Positions 1 through 5,371 of a stretch of 5,371 nt of DNA are shown here, in pieces. The position numbers and the translations under genes are program-made. The first letter of the stretch is position 1, and every line of letters begins with the position of its first letter. Origin of the DNA: an uncultured bacterium (GTDB taxonomy: Bacteria; Bacteroidota; Bacteroidia; Bacteroidales; Bacteroidaceae); assembly GCA_945788485.1 (NCBI GenBank), contig CALZMB010000165.1:1-5371 (forward strand). Direction: 5' to 3'. The notes below the pieces were generated by a model. The model was not told where the DNA came from. It did no database searches and saw nothing but the letters and a program-made list of their open reading frames with translations.

Positions 1-2
1 CC

Positions 3-1433
3 TATTCGTTTAAGGCTGCAACGACAGACGATGCCACAACAGGCAACGTGAGAACATTCGCTACAGCCGACGGCAAATATCTGCACACCCTTGTCTCTTC
101 TGCAATCTACAGCGAGGTGTCTCCGTCTAATGTGACATCAGAGAAGAAGGCAGTCTCTTCGCTTTCTCTCGTTAAGATGCCATGCCAAGCAAACGCTGAA
201 GCAGAGCAGGTGTTCGGCTATATCGCCATGTCAGGCCTGATAGGCAAGCAATACAATCAGGGAGACGACATCACAGCATTCTCTAATGTCCTCTCCTCCG
301 GCAATATCGCAGAGGGCGTGACATCTCCAAACTTCATGGAAAGTCTTTCCGGCGCGTTCTTCTTCGCAGAAGCGGAAGCCCCGAAGATCATCACGAAATA
401 CAACGTGACAATCAACCCTGTGACAGAGACAGGTGTCGTAGAAGCACTTGAGAGCATCGTGGTGACATTCCCGGAACTTACTGCAGTCACACTTGCCGAC
501 GCTTCTAAGATAAGCCTGAAGGGCGTGAAGACAAATGCAGTGGTGCCGGTAGAAGGCACTCCTGTTGTCGAAGGCAACATCGTGACAATCAAGTTCGGCG
601 AACTTGCAAACGACACATATAGCTTCACAGCGGCAGAAGGCGCGTTCACATACGCTAAGGACGGCGAGACAGTCACCGTGCAGGAAATCACTGCGTCGTT
701 CACAGTGAACTATGTTGACGAGTTCGTGTATGACCTGAACGACCTGCCTAACCGCATCATCCTCGACAACAACTGGGGTGATAAGGATATTAATCCACGC
801 GAACTGAACAAATTATCAATCCAGTTGCAGGATGACAAGCAGAACTCTATAGAGACGTACCTTAACCCTGACGCAGAGGTTGATTTGATTTACAATATGT
901 ATACATATTTAGCGAAAGGTAAGTTCGAGAAATATACCACCTCTGAGACCTACACAGAGAACGTCTTCATCCGCAACGGCGTGGAGATGGGTGTTGTATC
1001 ACTTCAGTCGGGCACCAATATCTTGCTTGTTGATGGAACCAAATACAGCGATTTCGGCTTGGTTCCGGGTGATGAGATTGTTGAAAAGGAACGAATAAAG
1101 TACTACTATCACATGAAGCTCAACCTCGACAAAGAGATGAACGAGCAGACAGCTAAAGACGGTCTCTATTGGTTCAACATCCCAAAGGAGACCTTCGGCG
1201 ACGCAATGTACAACAGTTGGCTCAACGGCTCAGTTGTAGCGAAGCACGACTGTCATGTCAACCACTTCAGCCAGATTGTTGTAGAGGTTGACAAGACAGC
1301 GACAGCAATCACAGACATCAACGCCGACGAGAAGACTGACGATGCCATCTTCGACATCTCCGGCCGCCGTGTCAACAGCACTGCAAAGCCGGGTCTCTAC
1401 ATCATCAACGGCAAGAAGCATATCGTGAAATAA
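3..1433 (+). CDS. Secreted Ig-like domain protein with C-terminal sorting domain, 5' partial
   Basis: This frame is open from the first complete codon at position 3, so the gene starts upstream; the GTG at 48 is an internal valine codon. The visible part is 476 residues. Residues 1-125 are beta-rich and not recognised. Residues about 126-237 look like an Ig-like beta-sandwich of the kind repeated in Bacteroidales surface proteins, ending in the pattern TYSFTAAEGAFTY...SFTVNY. Residues about 238-435 end in a similar pattern (GLYWFNIPKETFGD...IVVEVD), probably a divergent second copy. Residues about 437-476 form a short C-terminal sorting-type domain, with FDISGRRVN followed by PGLYIINGKKHIVK, typical of Prevotella-like secreted proteins. 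The inferred fate is export by Sec and then type IX secretion to the surface or medium. No enzyme motif is visible and the substrate is unknown. The second Ig-like segment has different codon use from its flanks. Confidence is high for the gene and its secretion, low for its role. Confidence 0.9.
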   Translation, partial: YSFKAATTDDATTGNVRTFATADGKYLHTLVSSAIYSEVSPSNVTSEKKAVSSLSLVKMPCQANAEAEQVFGYIAMSGLIGKQYNQGDDITAFSNVLSSGNIAEGVTSPNFMESLSGAFFFAEAEAPKIITKYNVTINPVTETGVVEALESIVVTFPELTAVTLADASKISLKGVKTNAVVPVEGTPVVEGNIVTIKFGELANDTYSFTAAEGAFTYAKDGETVTVQEITASFTVNYVDEFVYDLNDLPNRIILDNNWGDKDINPRELNKLSIQLQDDKQNSIETYLNPDAEVDLIYNMYTYLAKGKFEKYTTSETYTENVFIRNGVEMGVVSLQSGTNILLVDGTKYSDFGLVPGDEIVEKERIKYYYHMKLNLDKEMNEQTAKDGLYWFNIPKETFGDAMYNSWLNGSVVAKHDCHVNHFSQIVVEVDKTATAITDINADEKTDDAIFDISGRRVNSTAKPGLYIINGKKHIVK

Positions 1434-1457
1434 TTTTTCAGTAAAAGAATACGGGCA

Positions 1458-1490
1458 GTCATGCCGGTTGACCGCATATATCGGCATGAC
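1458..1490. repeat. Inverted repeat after gene 1
   Basis: GTCATGCCG at 1458-1466 is perfectly mirrored by CGGCATGAC at 1482-1490, giving a 9-bp stem with a 15-nt loop. It starts 25 nt after the stop codon of gene 1. No T-tract follows, so it is more likely a 3'-end stabilising hairpin or protein-binding dyad than a complete terminator by itself. Confidence 0.5.
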
Positions 1491-1505
1491 ACCTGTTTGC
1501 AACTT

Positions 1506-1537
1506 AGGGCACTGTGACGACTGCCACAGTGCCCTTT
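1506..1537 (+). terminator. Probable terminator hairpin of gene 1
   Basis: AGGGCACTGTG (1506-1516) pairs perfectly with CACAGTGCCCT (1525-1535). This is an 11-bp GC-rich stem with an 8-nt loop, about 70 nt after the stop codon. Only TTT follows before GCATTATCTTT, so the U-tract is weak. It is the best terminator candidate for gene 1, and it argues against read-through into the next gene. Confidence 0.5.
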
Positions 1538-1582
1538 GCATTATCTTTCACTGCTTGAAACACGTTATATGCCGTCATCTCT

Positions 1583-1602
1583 CCGCTTGTCATGACAGGC
1601 GG
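1583..1602. repeat. 20-nt near-perfect palindrome
   Basis: CCGCTTGTCATGACAGGCGG is self-complementary except for one T-G pair in each half. It is the third dyad in the gene 1-gene 2 gap. A T7 run (1615-1621) lies 12 nt downstream, which is too far for a standard intrinsic terminator. Being symmetric without a loop, it reads more like a dimeric protein-binding site, but a short hairpin with TCATGA as its loop is also possible. Confidence 0.4.
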
Positions 1603-1621
1603 CAAGGTTGTCCCTTTTTTT

Positions 1622-1789
1622 CCGTTCAGAGTGTTCTCAGACGCCTCGTATTTTGTGTTGTTATGACAAAAAACGTCTATTGTGACAAATGTTATGTCCC
1701 TTTTTGCTCTATTTGACAAATTATTGCTAACTTATGTCACATAATTTTCAGGTTAATTACACCAAGAACAATAAATTAAAACAGTAAAG
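1622..1789 (+). promoter_or_regulatory. AT-rich upstream region of gene 2 with TGACAAA repeats
   Basis: TGACAAA occurs at 1664-1670, 1683-1689 and 1714-1720. The last two are each followed by TTATGTC, which makes dyads TGACA...TGTCC (1683-1699) and TGACA...TGTCA (1714-1739). A weak Bacteroidetes-type promoter can be drawn with TTTG at 1703-1706 and TAACTTATG at 1728-1736, 21 bp apart; its -7 box departs from TAnnTTTG. No Shine-Dalgarno sequence precedes the ATG at 1790. The region must hold the gene 2 promoter, since a hairpin ends the upstream gene, but the exact boxes are uncertain. Confidence 0.35.
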
Positions 1790-4054
1790 ATGAGAAAGAT
1801 TTTACTTCTGATTCTTGTTATGGCAATGCCAGTCATTGCCTTCGCATCTGCAGACTGGAGAGAGAAACTGTCTGTAGAAGACGTGATGAAAGTCATCACA
1901 GCCTCGCATCCTCAATGCGCCTCGCATCCGGCAGAGCTTCGCCGTCTGTCAGAGAAAGTGCTTGGCATATCTCCTGCCCAGAACAGCGACGCTGCTGTTT
2001 CTGATGCTGACCCAGCACCTGTTGTAGGCCAGAAGCGTCTGTCAAACAAAGACCTGATTGCGCTGCTGCTCGCGCTCGGCTTGACAGAAGCCGACTTGGA
2101 CTATATCCAGAACGTCGTGATTCCTCTCTATAACTACACCACGGAGAACCGCGAGGTGCCTGCGAACACCACGATGAACATGCAGGTTGACACTGTAGCG
2201 AAGGCACCGTTCGACGGTTGCCACTTCGGCATCGGCAATATCATCAACACCTACGACCCCTTCTATGTCGATACCTGCGCCTGCCGCGAGTTCGGAGGCA
2301 AGCCGAAGGTCAACGGGGCTTATCCCTGGGGCATGGTGGCTGTCGGCAACAACATCATCTGGGGCACGGTGAACAACATCCTTTGTATGCCGTCGTGGCA
2401 GCCGCTGACCTCTCTTGGCGGCAACGAGCCTTACGAGAACTCATGCTGGGTTTGCGAATATGAAAAGGGCGTGCGCAAAGGCGTGGGCAAGAACGGCGAT
2501 ATGCTCACCCCTCGCGTTTATATGTACAACACCCGCACCGGCTATGTCCGCGACATCACTCCTTCCACATCGAAGGCTTATGTGCTTGAAGACTGTCTCG
2601 GCCTCCGTTCAGCCGGCGCGCATAACGGTGTCGTTTTCCTCGGCGGTCCCGGCTTAGACAGCGACCAAGGTCAGACATCCACACGCTCCGCTTTCCTTGC
2701 TTTCGACTATAACGGCGCCTTCCTCGGACAGTCTGAGATGTCTGACGTCGATGGCTATAAAGTCACTGACGTGCGCCGCTGGTTAGTTTATAACGACGTG
2801 CTCTACTGCGGCGTGGCGATATACGACCATGACAGCGGCAAGACACGCGGCGCCATCTTGCGCTGGTACGGCGATATGTCAGAGCCGTTCAAATTCCATA
2901 TCGTAGGCTTCACCGCCAATGAGGCAGGCGAGATTTGCGCGCACAACGGCAGACTGTATGCCGGCGGCTGGCCTACAAACAACCTTCGTCAACCTGCCAT
3001 ATTTGAGGGACCTGTAGTGCCGGAAGGCGGCCTCACCCCGGAGATGGCGACAGAGTGGGAGATAAAATGGACGATGTCACAGTATGAGACCAATCCCGCT
3101 AACCTCCCAATGGAGCAGTGTTCTATGCTGCGTTCTTACAAAGGCAAGCTCTATTGGAGCATCTGGTATGTGCAGTACGCCGTTCTCGCCACTCTCTCCG
3201 GCACGAACATCAAGCTTTCCACTCCTCAGGGCCTCGCCTACATCCTCGCCACGATGCGTCAGGCGACACTGTGGCGCACCGGCGATTTCTCAGAGGTAGA
3301 GCTTGTGTATGGCGAGGAGGAACTGCCGGGCTACGACTGGCAGAAAGGCGAAGTCATTCTCCCGCGTCCTAACGCCAGCGGCTACAAGCCTCTTTACGGC
3401 CGTGCCGGCATGGGCAGATATTTCACATCTTATATATGGGCGTCGGAGGAATATAACGGCCATCTCTATTTCGGCACGATGTCTCCCGAGGCATGTATCG
3501 AGCCTGCCGTAGAATCGACGCTCAACGAAGAGGCAAAGGAGACGCTCGCCACTTTCGCAGCGCTTGTCGGCTCTTCAGACGCGACAAAAGGCTATGAGTT
3601 CTACCGTATGGTTGACAACGACACTCCTGCCGAGACAATCACAGAGAACGGCTTCGGCAACACAGCTCAGTATGGCGTGCGCAACATCGTTCTGGCTGAC
3701 AACGGCTCGAACATGTATCTCGGCACGGCAAGCCCGTTCAACCTCAACGAGTATGGCGGCTGGCGCATACTCAAGTTCCACGACGAGGACTATGTCGATA
3801 CCGGCATCACTGACGCTACGACAGTGCCTGCCAGCATTCTGGTGAAGAACGAGAACGGATATGTCAGCATCTCGTCGTTCCGCAACGAGAAGATTGAGAA
3901 GCTGACGGTGGCAGACCTCTCGGGCCGCGTAGTATATACAGAGACTCCAAACAGGGGCGACGCCTATCTCTTCGCCTCAGAGCTTGGCACGGGAGTTTTC
4001 GTTGTCACTGTGACAACGGCATCCGGCTCGTGGACAGGCAAGGTGAGCCTCTGA
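1790..4054 (+). CDS. Exported beta-propeller protein with T9SS type A-like C-terminal domain
   Basis: This is a complete 754-residue protein. Residues 1-19 or 1-21 are a Sec signal peptide (MRK, then a hydrophobic core, cleavage at AFA|S or ASA|D). Residues about 22-115 are two predicted helical segments separated by an Ala/Asp/Pro/Ser linker (about 64-78). A Cys-containing stretch follows, with C144, CAC (163-165), C199 and CWVC (219-222). From about 180 to 665 the hydrophobic strand motif 'xNGxLYxGG' recurs seven times, at about 186, 278, 334, 385, 450, 555 and 637, which suggests a seven-bladed beta-propeller. Residues about 682-754 form a C-terminal sorting-type domain (LTVADLSGRVVY...LGTGVFVVTV...KVSL). 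It is probably secreted through the type IX system. No catalytic motif is recognised; the propeller could bind a glycan or protein. The ATG is supported by the signal peptide directly after it. The gene stands alone, 356 bp after gene 1. Confidence 0.93.
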   Translation: MRKILLLILVMAMPVIAFASADWREKLSVEDVMKVITASHPQCASHPAELRRLSEKVLGISPAQNSDAAVSDADPAPVVGQKRLSNKDLIALLLALGLTEADLDYIQNVVIPLYNYTTENREVPANTTMNMQVDTVAKAPFDGCHFGIGNIINTYDPFYVDTCACREFGGKPKVNGAYPWGMVAVGNNIIWGTVNNILCMPSWQPLTSLGGNEPYENSCWVCEYEKGVRKGVGKNGDMLTPRVYMYNTRTGYVRDITPSTSKAYVLEDCLGLRSAGAHNGVVFLGGPGLDSDQGQTSTRSAFLAFDYNGAFLGQSEMSDVDGYKVTDVRRWLVYNDVLYCGVAIYDHDSGKTRGAILRWYGDMSEPFKFHIVGFTANEAGEICAHNGRLYAGGWPTNNLRQPAIFEGPVVPEGGLTPEMATEWEIKWTMSQYETNPANLPMEQCSMLRSYKGKLYWSIWYVQYAVLATLSGTNIKLSTPQGLAYILATMRQATLWRTGDFSEVELVYGEEELPGYDWQKGEVILPRPNASGYKPLYGRAGMGRYFTSYIWASEEYNGHLYFGTMSPEACIEPAVESTLNEEAKETLATFAALVGSSDATKGYEFYRMVDNDTPAETITENGFGNTAQYGVRNIVLADNGSNMYLGTASPFNLNEYGGWRILKFHDEDYVDTGITDATTVPASILVKNENGYVSISSFRNEKIEKLTVADLSGRVVYTETPNRGDAYLFASELGTGVFVVTVTTASGSWTGKVSL

Positions 4055-4081
4055 CGGATTTCACATTATAGAACCCACCTA

Positions 4082-4154
4082 TAATCAGACAACAGGATGT
4101 ATGTGCTTGTACAACGGCTGACAGCCACAGGCACATACATCCTGTTGTCTGTTT
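4082..4154 (+). terminator. Very long hairpin, probable terminator of the propeller gene
   Basis: Positions 4086-4106 and 4131-4151 are perfect 21-nt inverted arms (the left begins CAGACAACAGG, the right ends CCTGTTGTCTG). Four more pairs, including one G-U (4107-4110 with 4127-4130), make a 25-bp stem. A nested GGCT-GAC-AGCC hairpin (4116-4126) sits in the loop. The structure starts 31 nt after the stop codon, and only TTT follows it. It would end or protect the propeller mRNA. The stem is long for a simple intrinsic terminator. Confidence 0.6.
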
Positions 4155-4264
4155 AAAATATGTGTAATATGTATGCAAATACAGGTTCTGCACAGAAAAA
4201 GTGTATCATAAACGAATAATTATCATTATTTCAGACTAAAAATGAAGAAAAATTGTTGTTTTAG

Positions 4265-4295
4265 TTGGTTATTTCAGTTATTTTGTCTAATTTTG
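4265..4295 (+). promoter_or_regulatory. Bacteroidetes-type promoter of the OmpA gene
   Basis: TAATTTTG at 4288-4295 matches the Bacteroidetes -7 consensus TAnnTTTG exactly. TTG at 4265-4267 lies 20 bp upstream, where the -33 element (TTTG) is expected. Transcription should start near 4300, leaving a leader of about 75 nt before the ATG at 4378. This fits the primary sigma factor of the phylum and is the clearest promoter in the window. Confidence 0.7.
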
Positions 4296-4306
4296 CAGCA
4301 AAATTA
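4288..4306. repeat. 19-nt perfect palindrome over the -7 box and start site
   Basis: TAATTTTGC-A-GCAAAATTA is a perfect 9+1+9 inverted repeat. It contains the whole -7 box and reaches the expected transcription start, so the minus strand also reads TAATTTTG. It could be an operator for a dimeric repressor, a symmetric promoter core, or a chance result of the common TTTGCA start-site context. Confidence 0.6.
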
Positions 4307-4313
4307 CTATGTT

Positions 4314-4330
4314 CACGTATTATGTGCGTG
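4314..4330 (+). other. Small leader hairpin of the OmpA mRNA
   Basis: CACGTA (4314-4319) can pair with TGCGTG (4325-4330), including one G-U, around the loop TTATG. It would form close to the 5' end of the predicted transcript and might protect an abundant OmpA mRNA from decay. The stem is only 6 bp, so this is tentative. Nothing resembling a known riboswitch is visible in the rest of the leader. Confidence 0.25.
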
Positions 4331-4377
4331 CAAGAAGACAGAGTTATTTTTAATCGATTAAATAAACATTCAGTACA

Positions 4378-5371
4378 ATGAAAAAACGTATTTTTTCTCT
4401 CCTTATGCTGTCAATGATGGCATTCGGCATGGTATCAGCTCAGAACCAGCCAACTGAGCAGGTATCTTACACATTCAACCCACACTGGTTCATCCAGCTT
4501 CAGGGTGGTGCCCAGGAGACACTCGGCGAGGCAAAGTTCTTCGACCTCGTTTCTCCGACAGCACAGGTTGAAGTGGGCTATCAGTTCACACCGGTATGGG
4601 CTCTCCGTCTCGGTGTCAACGCATGGCAGAGCAAAGGCGGCTGGGGTGAAGGCACCGCAGGCGCATGGGGGCTCAGCCACAACACATACAAGTGGAACTA
4701 TGTCGCTCCTGCCGTGGACGTCAAGTTCAACATCATCAACGCTATCTGCGGATGGAACAAGGACCGCTGGTTCGGCCTGAACGTCATTGCAGGTGCCGGC
4801 GTCAACTTCGCACAGAACCTCGACGACGCTGCTGACATCTACGCTATCGACCCGCTCCTCCTGCAGCACTATCGCACCGGCACTTCTATCATGCCTTTCG
4901 GACGCTTCGGCCTTGACTTCGACTTCGCCGTATCAAGCCGCGTCTCTCTCAACCTCGAGGCTATGGCACACGTGCTGAACGACCACTACAACGGCAAGCA
5001 CACCGACAATGCTGACTGGTATTTCAACGCTCTTGCAGGCGTGAAGATTGCCCTCGGCAAGACTTACAACAAGCACGTTACTGTAATCGAGCCGGAACCT
5101 GTTGTCGTACCGGAGCCGGAACCAGAACCAGAACCGGAACCTGTCGTAGAAGTTGTTGAGCCTTTCCGCTGCAACGTATTCTTCAAGATCAACAAGACTG
5201 TTGCTGAGGCTCCTGAGCTTGCAAAGGTTGCTGAACTTGCTGCTTACATGCAGAAATATCCTGAGTGCAAGGTTACTCTCTCAGGATATGCTGACAAGGG
5301 TACGGGTAACGCCAAAATCAACGCTCGCCTCTCTGAGGGACGTGTGAACTATGTTGCCAACATCCTCCGCA
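4378..5371 (+). CDS. OmpA-family outer-membrane protein, 3' partial
   Basis: The frame is open to the window end, giving 331 residues without a stop. Residues 1-21 are a signal peptide (MKKRIFSLLMLSMMAF..., cleavage at VSA|Q). Residues about 28-232 have alternating aromatic/polar strands (HWFIQLQGGAQ, AQVEVGYQFTPVWALRLGVNAW, FGRFGLDFDFAVSS, WYFNALAGVKIALG), consistent with an OmpA-like barrel. Residues about 237-261 are a Glu/Pro/Val linker. From about 262 an OmpA-like peptidoglycan-binding domain begins (VFFKINKT, KVTLSGYADKGTG, NARLSEGRVNYV). D306 and R322 match the Asp and Arg that bind diaminopimelate in this family. C265 and C297 could form a disulfide. The missing end should be short, about 30-50 residues. 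The role is to anchor the outer membrane to the cell wall, probably at high abundance. The A-rich stretch before the ATG, without Shine-Dalgarno, is usual for the phylum. Confidence 0.95.
   Translation, partial: MKKRIFSLLMLSMMAFGMVSAQNQPTEQVSYTFNPHWFIQLQGGAQETLGEAKFFDLVSPTAQVEVGYQFTPVWALRLGVNAWQSKGGWGEGTAGAWGLSHNTYKWNYVAPAVDVKFNIINAICGWNKDRWFGLNVIAGAGVNFAQNLDDAADIYAIDPLLLQHYRTGTSIMPFGRFGLDFDFAVSSRVSLNLEAMAHVLNDHYNGKHTDNADWYFNALAGVKIALGKTYNKHVTVIEPEPVVVPEPEPEPEPEPVVEVVEPFRCNVFFKINKTVAEAPELAKVAELAAYMQKYPECKVTLSGYADKGTGNAKINARLSEGRVNYVANILR
5110..5142 (+). repeat. CCNGAR hexamer repeat coding a Pro-Glu linker
   Basis: Eleven codons alternate Pro and Glu (residues 245-255), built from near-identical hexamers CCGGAG, CCGGAA, CCAGAA, CCAGAA, CCGGAA. 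A related GAGCCGGAACCT lies just upstream at 5089-5100. The linker makes a stiff extended spacer between barrel and peptidoglycan-binding domain. Such repeats can change copy number by slippage, always in steps of two residues, so the frame is kept. Confidence 0.7.

Noticed and set aside
48..50. GTG as the start codon of gene 1
   Set aside because: The frame is open upstream to the window edge, and no signal peptide follows this codon although the protein has an export-linked C-terminus.
257..703. Minus-strand 148-codon open frame opposite gene 1
   Set aside because: It is a low-complexity Ser/Thr/Val product of the antisense of ACA/GTG-rich codons, with no start context.
1468..1716. Plus-strand Cys/His-rich open frame containing a CDDCH (CxxCH-like) stretch
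   Set aside because: It starts with TTG inside a hairpin loop, its Cys codons come from the TGT/TGC-rich dyads, and it has no signal peptide or second haem motif. Most likely chance.
1504..1719. Minus-strand 71-codon open frame in the gene 1-gene 2 gap, with a fairly protein-like composition
   Set aside because: It has only a TTG start, no promoter or ribosome-site context, and it runs through two strong dyads and the presumed promoter repeats of gene 2.
4242..4361. 39-residue open frame starting MKKNCCFSWLFQLFCLIL, resembling a short signal or membrane peptide
   Set aside because: It spans the predicted promoter and start site of the OmpA gene, so the main transcript would begin after its ATG. 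Its composition is explained by the T-rich promoter.
4435..4869. Minus-strand 144-codon open frame opposite the OmpA gene
   Set aside because: It is a shadow of the strongly biased OmpA codons; the plus-strand product has a signal peptide and recognisable family motifs.

Overview
The window looks like chromosomal DNA from a Bacteroidetes species of order Bacteroidales, most likely Prevotella-like. Three things point there. Two neighbouring proteins end in C-terminal sorting-type domains. The third gene is an OmpA-family protein with a Glu-Pro linker. Its upstream region carries a Bacteroidetes-type promoter (TTG, 20 bp, TAATTTTG), and none of the starts has a Shine-Dalgarno sequence. Genus-level placement is inference.

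The layout is simple, and all genes lie on the + strand. (1) Positions 3-1433 hold the 3' part of a gene for a large secreted protein. It has two divergent Ig-like beta-sandwich segments and a short C-terminal sorting domain; its start lies upstream of the window. (2) Positions 1434-1789 are non-coding, with three dyads in a row after gene 1 and then an AT-rich stretch of TGACAAA/TGTC repeats before gene 2. (3) Positions 1790-4054 hold a complete 754-residue exported protein: signal peptide, helical N-terminal region, Cys motifs, a probable seven-bladed beta-propeller and a typical T9SS type A-like C-terminal domain. (4) Positions 4055-4377 are non-coding, with a very long perfect hairpin, an AT-rich stretch, a good promoter whose -7 box lies in a 19-nt perfect palindrome, and a leader of about 75 nt. 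(5) Positions 4378 to the window end hold an OmpA-like outer-membrane protein, cut off in its peptidoglycan-binding domain.

All three products act in the cell envelope. The two CTD proteins are predicted type IX secretion cargo, delivered to the surface or outside. The OmpA protein would tie the outer membrane to peptidoglycan. The gaps of more than 300 bp, each with strong hairpins, suggest three separately transcribed genes rather than an operon. I found no mobile element, CRISPR array, tRNA, rRNA or defence module. The most unusual items are the uncharacterised propeller protein, the 21-bp perfect hairpin arms and the palindromic promoter.
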